Shown one piece after another: positions 45,958 through 57,307 of a stretch of 64,000 nucleotides of DNA. The notes beneath the pieces are model-generated. The model saw only the letters and a list, made by a program, of their open reading frames with translations, was not told where the DNA came from and searched no databases. Positions within the stretch are counted from its first letter, which is position 1. Each line of letters opens with the position of its first letter. Source of the DNA: Planctomycetota bacterium (GTDB lineage Bacteria; Planctomycetota; UBA1135; UBA2386); contig JADLFX010000059.1 of the NCBI GenBank assembly GCA_020849665.1, positions 1 to 64,000 on the forward strand. The letters are read 5' to 3'. A program made the position numbers and the translations under genes.

Positions 45958-46054
45958 AAACCAACGTAGACTTCACGGGGGGCCTGCAGAGTTGGCGAGC
46001 CCTCCGTTCCGGAGATCCGGCCCGACGCCCAGGCCGGGAAGACGGCAACGCACC

Positions 46055-47101
46055 GTGGCCAAGCACCTGGGAATCTGCCTGTTCCTGCTCGCGGGTTGCG
46101 CCGCGCCGCCCGCGATCGAAACGCCGCCTGCCGATGCGGGCGCGCGTCCGGCCCGGGTCGTTTCGGTGCCGCCCTCGCCCAGCGCGCTGCGCATCGGCGT
46201 CGAGCACCTGGCGCCGCACGCCCAGGAGACGCTGCGACCCTTGGGCGATGCCCTGGCCGAGGCGTTGCTGGCGCCGGGACGCACGAGCCTCATGCAGGCC
46301 CGCGGGCCGCTGCCGCTGCGCCGCGGCGACGAACCGCGGGTCAGCACGGTGACGCCGGCGCGGTCGGACGACGGCCGCAGCGCCGCGCGCCGCCGCCCCC
46401 CCATTCCGAGCGACGCGGAGCCGATGGAGCGACTGGGCCTGCGCTACCTCTACGAGCTGGATCCCTCGCGCCACGACGAGGGGGCGCGCAAGCTCGACCT
46501 GCTCTTCCTGCGCGATGCGCTGTGGAACCTGCGCGGCCGCGACGTCCACGACCCGTTCTGGGAGCGCCGCATGGAGGAGGAGCAGGCCCTGGTCGAGCGC
46601 TGGGAGGGTCCGATCCTGCGCCGGCCCGCCACCCGGGCGCTGCGGGAGTTCCCGCTCTACCGGGAGGTGCACGGCGCGTGGAGCGGCTTCCTGGCCGAGA
46701 ACGTCCCCCTGTCCAGCGCGTACCAGGAGGCGCACGAAGGGCGCACCGACCTCGGACGCTTCACGCTGCGCGTCCGCAGCGGCGGCGACGACGCCCCGTG
46801 CGAGATCCTGTACTACCGCTCCGGCCTGCGATTGGGCACGAGCCCGTCGCGCTGGCGCGTGAGCTACGTGTGGAGCCTCAGCGAGCGTATCACCTTCGCG
46901 GTGGGCACGCGGGTCCGCTACGACGACGGCAGCACGGAGTCGTCTGCCACCTTGGAGTACCGGGTGCACGACCGCGCGCGACTGCGCTTGATCGCCAGCG
47001 ACAAGCTGGATCTGCTGAGCGAGCCGGCGACCTTCCCGGCGCTGGTGCGAAGCGATGGCGCGGAGCCAGGGATCTTCCTCTACGTGCAGCACCTGTTCTG
47101 A
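46055..47101 (+). CDS. Hypothetical outer-membrane-type lipoprotein
   Basis: A 348-residue lipoprotein. I start it at the GTG 46055, which gives the signal MAKHLGICLFLLAGCAAPP with lipobox LAGC. The middle is helical and charged (ELDPSRHDEGARKLDLLFL, ERRMEEEQALVERWEGP). The last ~110 residues alternate hydrophobic residues (RFTLRVRSGG, WRVSYVWSLSERITFAVGTR) and the final residue is phenylalanine, features common to outer-membrane beta-strands. No family recognised. The next gene, also a lipoprotein, starts 77 bases downstream. Confidence 0.6.
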   Translation: MAKHLGICLFLLAGCAAPPAIETPPADAGARPARVVSVPPSPSALRIGVEHLAPHAQETLRPLGDALAEALLAPGRTSLMQARGPLPLRRGDEPRVSTVTPARSDDGRSAARRRPPIPSDAEPMERLGLRYLYELDPSRHDEGARKLDLLFLRDALWNLRGRDVHDPFWERRMEEEQALVERWEGPILRRPATRALREFPLYREVHGAWSGFLAENVPLSSAYQEAHEGRTDLGRFTLRVRSGGDDAPCEILYYRSGLRLGTSPSRWRVSYVWSLSERITFAVGTRVRYDDGSTESSATLEYRVHDRARLRLIASDKLDLLSEPATFPALVRSDGAEPGIFLYVQHLF

Positions 47102-47178
47102 GACAGCAACGCGGCCGTTCCGCGGCAGGCACCACCGGATGACCTCCACCCAGCTCCGGCCCAGGGGCCCCACCTGAC

Positions 47179-48153
47179 ATGCGCATGCAGTGGACCGCCC
47201 TGGCCTTGTGCCCCTGGCTGCTCCCGCTCGGCGGCTGCGCGGTGACGCCGGCCAGCGCCTACCCCCGGCCGGAACTGGACCTGCCCGCCGCGGTGGCGGC
47301 GCGCTATGCCCTGCCCGGCCCGGTCCAGGAGGTCGTCGCCGCGCCGCTCGCGGCCGAGCACCGGACGTTGCGCTGGGAGCGGGGGCTCCTGCGTTGCGGT
47401 GACGAGACGGTGGACTTCCGCGTAGTGCGGCCGCTCGGGGCGGGACCGCATCCCTTCGTCGTGCTGGTGCCGATCCTGGCCGGCGGCGAGCCGGTCCTGG
47501 CACTGGTGGCCGAGCAGCTGGCCGAAGGGGGACGCGCGGTCGCGTTCGCGCGCCGCGCGGGAGCGGCGATGCGCCCACCGCAACGGAGTCCGGAGATGGA
47601 GCTGCTCTTCCGGCGCTCGGTGGTGCACAACCGGATCGTCCTGGCATGGGCACGCCGGCAGACCTGGGTGGATCCGGACCGCCTGGGTCTCGTGGGCATC
47701 TCGATGGGCGGCCTCCTCGGCGCAGCGGTGCTGGCCGTGGAGCCGGACCTCCGCGCCGCGGTCCTCTGCCTCGCCGGGGCGGATACCCCGGACCTGATGG
47801 TGCAGAGCCGCGAGAACCGGGTGATCGAGTGGCGCCGCTGGCGGCGCGCCGAGGACGGACTCGACGGGGGAGAGCTGGAGCGCGAGCTGCGCCACTGGCT
47901 GGTCTCGGACCCGATGCGGCTCGCGCCCTACGTCGCCACCGAGAAGGTGCTCCTGCTCGACACGGCCTTCGACGAGGTGGTGCCGGCGCGCAACCAGGCC
48001 CTGCTGTGGGAGGCGCTCGGCCGGCCGCGCCGTTGCACCTTCGCGCTCGGCCACTACACCGCGGCGCTGGCGCTGCCCTTCCTGCTGGCCCGGATCGACG
48101 CCTTCCTGACCGAGCGATTCGCCGTCGGGAGCGCGGTGCCGCCCGTGCCCTGA
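47179..48153 (+). CDS. Alpha/beta-hydrolase lipoprotein
   Basis: A 324-residue exported protein with a lipoprotein-type signal (ALCPWLLPLGGC). It has the alpha/beta-hydrolase fold: nucleophile elbow GISMGG, acid residue probably in LLDTAFDEVVPARN and histidine in LGHYTAAL. FVVLVPILAGGEP marks the oxyanion strand. It likely hydrolyses an ester or amide at the cell surface. Substrate unknown. Close to the preceding lipoprotein gene, possibly one transcript. Confidence 0.78.
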   Translation: MRMQWTALALCPWLLPLGGCAVTPASAYPRPELDLPAAVAARYALPGPVQEVVAAPLAAEHRTLRWERGLLRCGDETVDFRVVRPLGAGPHPFVVLVPILAGGEPVLALVAEQLAEGGRAVAFARRAGAAMRPPQRSPEMELLFRRSVVHNRIVLAWARRQTWVDPDRLGLVGISMGGLLGAAVLAVEPDLRAAVLCLAGADTPDLMVQSRENRVIEWRRWRRAEDGLDGGELERELRHWLVSDPMRLAPYVATEKVLLLDTAFDEVVPARNQALLWEALGRPRRCTFALGHYTAALALPFLLARIDAFLTERFAVGSAVPPVP

Positions 48154-48285
48154 GCGCTCCCACCGGCGCTGGCAGCGGCAGGTCGCGACGCCGCGGGACC
48201 CTGGTCCCCCCCGGGGAGGATCCCCGACCCTTGCGCGTCTTGCCCCCCCTCCCTTACTTCTCCCCCCCTTCCCGGAGTCCTCGGC

Positions 48286-49302
48286 ATGCCGTCCCTGCGC
48301 CCAAGCGCCCTTCTCTTCGCGTTCCTCCTTCCCGCGCTCCCGGCCCAGCAGGGCCAGACCCCGCCCGCCACCCAGCAGGGCGCGACCACCCAGCCAGCCA
48401 GCCCCGAGGCGGTGAACCGGCCGCTCACCCCCGAAGAGCGGCTCGCGGAGCTGAAGAAGACCCACGAGCGCCTGGCGCGCGAGCGCGCGTACCTCGAGGA
48501 GACCGAGAAGTCCGGAGGCGTGGCCGGCCGGGTGAAGGCGGGCCTCCAGGAGCGCCGCGTGATCGGGCAGGTGACCACGGACAAGACGGTGAAGCCCGCC
48601 GCCACCACGGCCCAGGGCCAGGGCGATGCCGCGGCCGCCGACACTCCGGCCGCGCCGGTGCGCAAGAAGGCCCGCCTGCTCGGGGACGGCGAGAAGGTCA
48701 AGCTGCCCAAGGAGACGGTGTTCACCGTGGACGGGCTGCCGGTGACCCAGGCCGAGTTCGACTCCGTGTTCGCGTACCTCAAGAGCTACGGCGGCGAGGG
48801 CGTGGACGAGCAGCTCAAGAGCCGGGCGGTGTTGGAGCTGGTCCGCGCGCGCACCGCCGAGGCCGCGTTCGCCAAGACCGCCCCGGCCGCACACGCGCGC
48901 ATCGAAGAGGTGGCCAAGGCGTTGAAGGACGGCAAGGACTTCGCCGAGGTCGCGAAGGCCATGAGCCACTGCCCCAGCAAGGAGGCCGGGGGCGACCTGG
49001 GCACCTTCGGGCGCGAGGGCATGGACCTGCTCTTCTCGCAGCACGCCTTCTCGCTGAAGGTCGGCGAGGTGTCGGCCCCGTTCCGCTCGTCGTTCGGGTG
49101 GCACATCGTGAAGGTCACCGGCGTCACCAAGGGCGAGATCCCGGCGCGCGACACGGTGCGGGCCAGCCACATCCTGGCGCTCTACGAGCCCAACGATCAA
49201 CTCGCGGTGCGCGGCGTGCAGATGCGCGTGAACCAGGGCGAGGTGGACCTCGCGTTCGTGAGCCAGGAGTGGCGCAAGTACGCGCCCGAGCTGTTCCAGT
49301 GA
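48286..49302 (+). CDS. Parvulin-type peptidyl-prolyl isomerase (exported)
   Basis: A 338-residue exported protein (signal MPSLRPSALLFAFLLPALPAQ). After a helical N-terminal region (AELKKTHERLARERAYLEE) and a Pro/Ala-rich linker comes a chaperone-like helical segment (VTQAEFDSVFAYLKSYGGEG). A parvulin rotamase domain follows (about 200-295: GKDFAEVAKAMSHCPSKEAGGDLGTF, VGEVSAPFRSSFGWHIVKV). This resembles SurA/PpiD-type foldases that help secreted or outer-membrane proteins fold. Only one rotamase domain is clear; the end (RASHILALYEPN) could be the start of a degenerate second. Confidence 0.87.
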   Translation: MPSLRPSALLFAFLLPALPAQQGQTPPATQQGATTQPASPEAVNRPLTPEERLAELKKTHERLARERAYLEETEKSGGVAGRVKAGLQERRVIGQVTTDKTVKPAATTAQGQGDAAAADTPAAPVRKKARLLGDGEKVKLPKETVFTVDGLPVTQAEFDSVFAYLKSYGGEGVDEQLKSRAVLELVRARTAEAAFAKTAPAAHARIEEVAKALKDGKDFAEVAKAMSHCPSKEAGGDLGTFGREGMDLLFSQHAFSLKVGEVSAPFRSSFGWHIVKVTGVTKGEIPARDTVRASHILALYEPNDQLAVRGVQMRVNQGEVDLAFVSQEWRKYAPELFQ

Positions 49303-49334
49303 GCCAACGATCGAGCACGCACGTGCACTGACTC

Positions 49335-49357
49335 GCGGGCGCCGTGACGGCGCCCGC
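49335..49357 (+). terminator. Terminator after the isomerase gene
   Basis: A perfect 10-bp stem (GCGGGCGCCG / CGGCGCCCGC) with a TGA loop, followed by GCTCGTTT, 32 bases after the stop. One of the better intrinsic-terminator candidates in the window. Confidence 0.6.
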
Positions 49358-49377
49358 GCTCGTTTCGGGAGGATGGT

Positions 49378-50058
49378 GTGGAGAAGTTCAAACGTGGCGG
49401 TGGATTCCTTGCGTTCTTCGTCGCGGGCGCGATCCCGAATCCCGAGGGAGCCGAGTTCGCCGCCGCACTGGCGAAGCAGCGCTTCCGCAGCATCGAGGAC
49501 GCGGCCTCGGAGGAGACCTCGTCGGGCTGGGTGAGTCCGGGCGATCCGACCGGCGGGAGCTTCGCGCACGAGGACATGGTCGTGGGCGATGCGGTGTGGC
49601 TGCGCCTGCGCATCGACAAGAAGGTGCTGCCGGGCAAGTGGTTGGCCATCCACCGCGCGGAGGCCGAGCGCAGCGTCGGGCGGGCGCTGAACCAGCGCGA
49701 GCGGCGCGAGCTGAAGACCGACCTGCTCGAGAAGCTCCTCCCGCGCGTGCTGCCCAGCGTGAACCTCGTCGATGCACTCTGGTTTCCAGCGCGCAAGGTG
49801 ACGTTGCTGATGAACACCGCGCAGGCGGTGGCGGAGACGTTCGCGCGCCTCTTCGCGCAGAGCTTCGCGGCGCGCCTCGAACCCGTGGATCCGTATCTCT
49901 GGGCACAGCAACTGCCCCTGGACGGCGAGCACAAGCGCAGGCTCGACGAGGTGTCGCCCGTGCCGTGGCCGCGGCTCGAGCGCCGTGCCGGGCCGCGCCA
50001 GCGGGGCGGGTCGCGCGCAGAACCGGCGCCGGTCGCACAGGAAGGAGGTGCCTCGTGA
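49378..50058 (+). CDS. rdgC: RdgC N-terminal and central region (split RdgC, part 1)
   Basis: A 226-residue protein aligning with the first ~180 residues of the recombination-associated protein RdgC. The match includes the start (KRGGGFLAFFV), GWVSPGD, VWLRLRIDKKVLPG and the hallmark helix RERRELKTDLLEKLLPRVLP with DALWFPARKVTLLMNTAQAVAE after it. E. coli RdgC is about 300 residues; here the C-terminal third is missing and replaced by a charged tail. The next gene, overlapping by four bases, seems to supply it. RdgC is a ring-shaped dsDNA-binding protein that restrains RecA. GTG start with GGGAGG six bases upstream. Confidence 0.82.
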   Translation: MEKFKRGGGFLAFFVAGAIPNPEGAEFAAALAKQRFRSIEDAASEETSSGWVSPGDPTGGSFAHEDMVVGDAVWLRLRIDKKVLPGKWLAIHRAEAERSVGRALNQRERRELKTDLLEKLLPRVLPSVNLVDALWFPARKVTLLMNTAQAVAETFARLFAQSFAARLEPVDPYLWAQQLPLDGEHKRRLDEVSPVPWPRLERRAGPRQRGGSRAEPAPVAQEGGAS

Positions 50059-50579
50059 AGCGCACCGATGCCGCGAGCCACGCGTTCCTCGGCGAGGAGT
50101 TCCTGACCTGGCTCTGGTTCCGCCTCGAGACCGAGGGTGGCGAGTTCGACCTCGGCAAGGGCAAGGTGCTGGGCGTCGTCCTCGACGACTTCCTGGCCTT
50201 CGCGCCCAGCGAGCAGGACGAGACCGAGCAGATCCTGCGCAAGGGCCTCCCCACCCGCAGCGCCGAGGCCGCCGCCGCGCTGCGCGGCGGCCGCCGCCTC
50301 CGCCGTGCCAAGCTGCTGCTGGCCGTCGGCGAGCGCCAGTGGTCGGTGGTCGTGGACGGGCCCACGCTCGGCCTGCGCAGCGTGCGCCTGCCCGAGGACA
50401 GCGAGGAGGCCGAGACTCCCCAGGACCGCAACCTCGAGCGCGTGCAGCACTTCCTCGAGGTCCACGACCTCGTGGGCGCCCTCTACCACCGCTTCCTCCA
50501 GCAGCGCCTGCGCCCCGACTACCTCAAGACCACCGCCGAATCCCAAGCCCAGTGGATGTCAGACCCGAATCGACTCTGA
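50055..50579 (+). CDS. RdgC C-terminal-like partner (split RdgC, part 2)
   Basis: A 174-residue protein with a GTG start and a strong ribosome binding site (AAGGAGG). Its order of elements resembles the last third of RdgC: EEFLTWLWF corresponds to the LTEWVRSG region, LPTRSAEAAAALRGGRRLRRAKLLL to the 'EI..hI..GK.V.kLAL' region. The next stretch QWSVVVDGPTLGLRSVRLPE matches the following strand, and the C-terminal helices match as well. This is my own reading by eye. Its stop codon (TGA at 50577-50579) lies inside a 32-bp dispersed repeat. Together with part 1 it may make a two-chain RdgC; alternatively it is a separate partner protein. Confidence 0.65.
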   Translation: MKRTDAASHAFLGEEFLTWLWFRLETEGGEFDLGKGKVLGVVLDDFLAFAPSEQDETEQILRKGLPTRSAEAAAALRGGRRLRRAKLLLAVGERQWSVVVDGPTLGLRSVRLPEDSEEAETPQDRNLERVQHFLEVHDLVGALYHRFLQQRLRPDYLKTTAESQAQWMSDPNRL

Positions 50580-50602
50580 GCAATCTCGACGGTCGCGTTA
50601 CG
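50571..50602 (-). repeat. 32-bp dispersed repeat, copy R1
   Basis: Full-length copy of a repeat whose plus-strand sequence begins CGACTCTGAGCAA and ends TCGCGTTACG. Relative to R2 it has two differences and to R3 three. It overlaps the stop codon of the preceding gene. Confidence 0.85.
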
Positions 50603-50626
50603 AGCCCGTAACGCGACCGTCGAGAT
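50583..50626. repeat. Perfect 20-bp palindrome at repeat R1
   Basis: Two 20-bp arms (50583-50602 and 50607-50626) are exact inverted copies with a four-base loop (AGCC). The right arm is a partial, inverted second copy of the dispersed repeat. It lies between two convergent genes, so it may also act as a bidirectional terminator. Confidence 0.85.
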
Positions 50627-50652
50627 CGCCCATCGCCCGGCGGCGTGCCGGT

Positions 50653-51642
50653 TCAGTACGTGCAGAAGCAGCGCTGGATCTCGGCGAGGTCCGTCGTGTG
50701 GTTCAGCGCCAGCTTCAGCAGGACGCGAGCCTTGGCCGGGCCCAGCTCGTCCGCGGCCACGAAGCCGTGCGCATCATCGTCGAGTTCGACGTTGCGGCCC
50801 ACGATCCCGCTGCCGGCGCGCGAGCTGCGCACCACGACCACGCCGTGCGCCCGCGCGCGGTCCAAGGCGGCGAGGATCCGGTCGCTCACGTTGCCATTGC
50901 CCACCCCCGCGATCACCAGGCCCTTCGCACCCAGGCCGACGACGGCATCGACCAGGTCCGGCTCCATGCCGGCGTGCGCAAAGAGCACGTCCACCCGCGG
51001 CAGCCGCTCGAGCCCATCGACCCGGAACGGCGCCTGCGCCGTGTGCGCCCGCACCGGCGCATGGAAGAAGCGCGCCGCACCATAGGTGACGATCCCCACG
51101 CGGCCAGTGTTCGGCGAGGAGAAGCTGTCGAGCTCCGTGGTGTTGGTCTTGACGATCTCGCGCGCGCTGTGGATCTCGTCGTCCACCACCACCAGGACCC
51201 CCTTGCCCCGGCTGGCGGGATGTGCCGCGACCGCGACCGCGTTGTAGAGGTTCAGCGGGCCGTCGGCCGAGAGCGCGGTGGCCGGCCGCATCGCCGCGGT
51301 GAGGATCACCGGCGCCTCGCTCTTCACCACCAGGTTCAGGAAGTAGCCGGTCTCCTCGAGCGTGTCGGTGCCGTGCGTGATCACCACGCCGTCCACGCCG
51401 CCCGCGACGAGCAGGGCGTTCACCCGCGCCGCGAGGCGCAGCCACAGCGCGTCGTCCATCTGCTGGCTGCCGACCTGGGCGAACTGCTCGCACTCCACGG
51501 CGGCCAGCTCGGTGACCTTGGGAATCGCCGCCAGCAGTTCCTGTGCCGGGATCGCCGCCGATCGATAGTGCGCCGCCGTCGGCGCCTCCGCGGCCCCGGC
51601 GATCGTGCCGCCGGTGGCCAACAACGCGATGCGTGGTTTCAT
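50653..51642 (-). CDS. Type II-like L-asparaginase
   Basis: A 329-residue asparaginase. The first nucleophile region ATGGTIAGAAE (T13) and the second, VVITHGTDTLEETGYFL, are intact, as are GSQQMDD and AAMRPATALSADGPLNLYNAV. It hydrolyses asparagine to aspartate and ammonia. Length fits bacterial type II enzymes, but no signal peptide is seen with this start. Start at the ATG 51642; extending upstream would translate the dispersed repeat R2, which ends four bases before the ATG. Confidence 0.93.
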   Translation of the reverse strand: MKPRIALLATGGTIAGAAEAPTAAHYRSAAIPAQELLAAIPKVTELAAVECEQFAQVGSQQMDDALWLRLAARVNALLVAGGVDGVVITHGTDTLEETGYFLNLVVKSEAPVILTAAMRPATALSADGPLNLYNAVAVAAHPASRGKGVLVVVDDEIHSAREIVKTNTTELDSFSSPNTGRVGIVTYGAARFFHAPVRAHTAQAPFRVDGLERLPRVDVLFAHAGMEPDLVDAVVGLGAKGLVIAGVGNGNVSDRILAALDRARAHGVVVVRSSRAGSGIVGRNVELDDDAHGFVAADELGPAKARVLLKLALNHTTDLAEIQRCFCTY

Positions 51643-51646
51643 GAAG

Positions 51647-51678
51647 CGACTCTGAGCAATTTCGACGGTCGCGTTCCG
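51647..51678 (-). repeat. 32-bp dispersed repeat, copy R2
   Basis: Copy of the repeat at 50571-50602 with two mismatches. Read on the minus strand it ends four bases before the asparaginase ATG, which is followed by AAACCACGC. The same ATGAAACCAC follows copy R3. Confidence 0.85.
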
Positions 51679-51705
51679 CCACCGTAACACAAGACCACCG
51701 CCGGC

Positions 51706-53028
51706 TCAGCGCCGCACTCCGAGCATGAGGCCCAGGAGACGCAGGCGATCGCGCTGCTCGGCCGGCAGCATCGTCCACACGGTCCCCGCGCGGCCACGGT
51801 CGATCGCCTCGCCCCGCCGCGCGTGCAGTGCGAGCGCACAGAGCTCCCGCACGGGGTCGCCGGCGGCGGCCAGGGCTCGCAGGTCCTCGGCCCGCAGCTC
51901 CGCCGCCCGGAACATGAGCAGGAAGCGGCTCGCAGGCTCGACGGTGTGCGCGTCCGCCAGCAGCTGGAGCGCCAGCTCGTCGGCGACACGCGTCGCCAGT
52001 TCCGGTGCACCCGCTGCCGCGAGGGTCGGCAGCCAACCCGCCGCCTCCGCCCCGCCTGCGGTGCCGACCCGGGAGCGGATCGCCGCCAACGGATCCTGAC
52101 GAGCCAGCCACGCCGTCCACTCGGGCTCGAGACGCAGCAAGGAGTCTGGCTGCTGCGCCGCGATCGCCTGCAACTTCCCGAGGAGCGCCGTCTCCGGCTG
52201 CCGCTCCAACAGGAAGCGCAGCCAGGCCAGCGAGCGCGCGTAGCAGCGCTGGCGATCGGCCAGCGGCCGTCCGTCGTGGAGCCGCCAGCCCAGGAGGTCT
52301 TCCAGCGCACCAGGCTGCATCGCGCGACGCGCGACCACGAGTTCCGCCGGGTAGGGATGGGCGACGAGCTCGCCACCCACCACGCGCATCGATGCGACCT
52401 CTTCCGCGAGCCCCTCCTGGAACCAGCTCGCCCCGGGCAGGCCGACACGGCGCGAGAGGACATGAACGAGCTCGTGGCGGATCGTCGCGCGCGCGAACTC
52501 GGCGCGCACCACGGCACCGATCTCGGGACTGGCCGGCCGCACGTACACGAAGAAGACGCCTCGGGCCGAAGCGCCGGCCTGATAGCCGCCGGCCGAAGGC
52601 AGCACTTCGGCCAGGATGTCCGCACGATCCTCCTGGACGTCCGCGGGCAGAGGCACGAGATACGCGCGGATCGAGGGGCCCGCGGGAGCCTCGACGAGGG
52701 CGCTCACGAGCGCGATCTCCTCGCCCAGCACCCTGGCATAGGACGCGCTCTGGTCCGCGTCGAGCGGGCTGTACAGCACATAGCCCGGCCCCTCCAGACG
52801 GCTGCGCGCGTCGCGCTGGGATGCCGCCTCGAACTCCTCCAGCGGGTTCGGGGGCGGCGCACACCCGCCCGCTCCCAGGACCAGGAGCAGCACGTGCAAG
52901 GTCCCCACCAGGGACCGGGCCCAGGTGGCGGCGCGACCGGCGCGCCGCGCAGGCGCGGCGCCGTTCGGGGCGTGGGTGCCGCAACCTGCACTGGTTCCGA
53001 AATCGTCGTGCGTGGCAGGCGTTGCCAT
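51706..53028 (-). CDS. Lipoprotein with HExxH metalloprotease-like domain
   Basis: A 440-residue protein with a long N-terminus (about 40 residues before the hydrophobic stretch) and a lipobox-like LGAGGC with C56. A GTG near 52,910 would give a more typical short signal and cannot be excluded. HELVH at H185-H189 with E209 or E210 nearby (WFQEGLAEE) fits the gluzincin-type HExxH...E zinc site, in a peptidase-MA-like setting. The C-terminal half is alpha-helical repeats. Probably a surface metalloprotease or a related zinc protein; substrate unknown. Confidence 0.72.
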   Translation of the reverse strand: MATPATHDDFGTSAGCGTHAPNGAAPARRAGRAATWARSLVGTLHVLLLVLGAGGCAPPPNPLEEFEAASQRDARSRLEGPGYVLYSPLDADQSASYARVLGEEIALVSALVEAPAGPSIRAYLVPLPADVQEDRADILAEVLPSAGGYQAGASARGVFFVYVRPASPEIGAVVRAEFARATIRHELVHVLSRRVGLPGASWFQEGLAEEVASMRVVGGELVAHPYPAELVVARRAMQPGALEDLLGWRLHDGRPLADRQRCYARSLAWLRFLLERQPETALLGKLQAIAAQQPDSLLRLEPEWTAWLARQDPLAAIRSRVGTAGGAEAAGWLPTLAAAGAPELATRVADELALQLLADAHTVEPASRFLLMFRAAELRAEDLRALAAAGDPVRELCALALHARRGEAIDRGRAGTVWTMLPAEQRDRLRLLGLMLGVRR

Positions 53029-53077
53029 CGGTTGGGGCACTCCGTGTGTCGGTCCAGCTCCCGTCGTGCTACGGCAA

Positions 53078-53109
53078 CGTAACGCGACCGTCGAATTTGC
53101 TCTGAGTCG
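53078..53109 (+). repeat. 32-bp dispersed repeat, copy R3
   Basis: Copy of the 50571-50602 repeat in the opposite orientation, with three mismatches. It ends six bases before the ATG of the SnoaL-like gene and lies between two divergent genes. Confidence 0.85.
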
Positions 53110-53115
53110 ACTCCG

Positions 53116-53667
53116 ATGAAACCACTTGCGTGGGTGTGTGCGGTCGTGGGGCTCGCGATGGTGCCGGTCCAGGACAGGGTCGCGGGTACGCCTGCGGCGG
53201 GCCTGGAGGCCACGGTGCGGACGTTCCTGGCCGCCATCGACCGGGGCGATGCCACTGCGGCGATGACCTGCCTCGCCGAGAGCGACGCGCCGTTCCCGGC
53301 CAGCGTGTTCCACGTCGACATGGAGAACCAGCCGCAGAGCTTCCGCGGCGCCGAGGCCGTGCGCGCGATGGTGCAGCGCATGATGCAGGTGTTCGCCGCG
53401 GACCAGATCGAACGCAGCACCAGGGTCCTGCACCTCGCGGTCCACGCTCCCACGCCCGACCTCGGCGCATGCGTGGTCGAGTTCGAGCAGCGCTACGCCG
53501 CCAGGGGCAACGGCAAGGAGGGGGTGGCGCGCACGTTCCCGTACCGTGCCACGATCCTGGCGCGGCAGGACCCGCGCGGACAGTGGCGGATCGTGCACTG
53601 GCACGCGTCGCTGGCCCGGCCGATGCCCCTGGCCGGACGCGTCCCGGGCCGGGACGAAGGCCGCTGA
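53116..53667 (+). CDS. Exported SnoaL/DUF4440-like protein
   Basis: A 183-residue protein with a signal-like start (MKPLAWVCAVVGLAMVPVQ). The rest resembles the NTF2/SnoaL fold: TVRTFLAAIDRGDATAAMTCL as first helix, then GAEAVRAMVQRMMQVFAAD and strands VLHLAVHAP, ATILARQDPRGQWRIVHWHAS. These small domains bind ligands or act as enzymes in diverse settings, so no function is assigned. Repeat R3 lies immediately before the start codon. Confidence 0.7.
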   Translation: MKPLAWVCAVVGLAMVPVQDRVAGTPAAGLEATVRTFLAAIDRGDATAAMTCLAESDAPFPASVFHVDMENQPQSFRGAEAVRAMVQRMMQVFAADQIERSTRVLHLAVHAPTPDLGACVVEFEQRYAARGNGKEGVARTFPYRATILARQDPRGQWRIVHWHASLARPMPLAGRVPGRDEGR

Positions 53668-53718
53668 GCGGAACGTGCCCGCGCGCATCGCCGCCGCCGC
53701 GCGCCACCGGCCCACGCC

Positions 53719-54215
53719 TCACTCCAGTTCGAGCAGGAGCGCGCCGCCGGACACGGCCTCGCCCTTCTTCACCGCCAGCTTCACGATCCTGCCCGGACCG
53801 TCGGCCTGGATCGGGTTCTGCATCTTCATCGCCTCGAGCACCATCAGGGTCTGGCCCTCCTGCACGGCTTCGCCCTCGGCCACCTTCACGTCCACCACGA
53901 TGCCCGGCATCACCGCCGCGATGGTCCGCCTGCCCTTGGCCTTGTGGCCGCCCACCGCGTGCGCGATCCGCTCGCGCTCGTCCTCGACCTCGATCAGGAG
54001 CCGCTCCCCCTGCACCTGGACCAGGCTCCGGCCCTGCGCCTGATCCACGATCACGTCGTGGCTCCGGCCGTCGACCACCAGGGAGATCACGCCGCCGTCC
54101 CCCACCACGGAGACGTCGACCACCAGCGCCTTGCCGTCGACGTGCGCCACCAGCTGATCGCCGCGGCGCTCGAAGGTGTACTCGCGGGTGACGCCGCCGT
54201 GGCGGGCGTAGTACT

Positions 54216-54219
<4 letters not shown>
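53719..54219 (-). CDS. accB: Biotin carboxyl carrier subunit
   Basis: A 166-residue protein. The biotinyl domain at the C-terminus has the attachment site EAMKM with K132, flanked by VMPGIVVDVKVAEGEAVQEGQTL. The N-terminal ~90 residues are a beta-rich extension typical of acyl-CoA carboxylase carriers. The biotin carboxylase stop overlaps its start by four bases. Last gene of the propionate operon. Confidence 0.92.
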
Positions 54220-55721
<1,502 letters not shown>

Positions 55722-55753
55722 CGTGGCTGGGCGCGCGAGCGCCGGGGACGGAT

Positions 55754-57303
<1,550 letters not shown>

Positions 57304-57307
<4 letters not shown>

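Noticed and set aside
50583-50626. A riboswitch or tRNA in the palindrome region.
   Set aside because: No cloverleaf, anticodon or CCA end; the structure is a simple inverted repeat made of two repeat copies.
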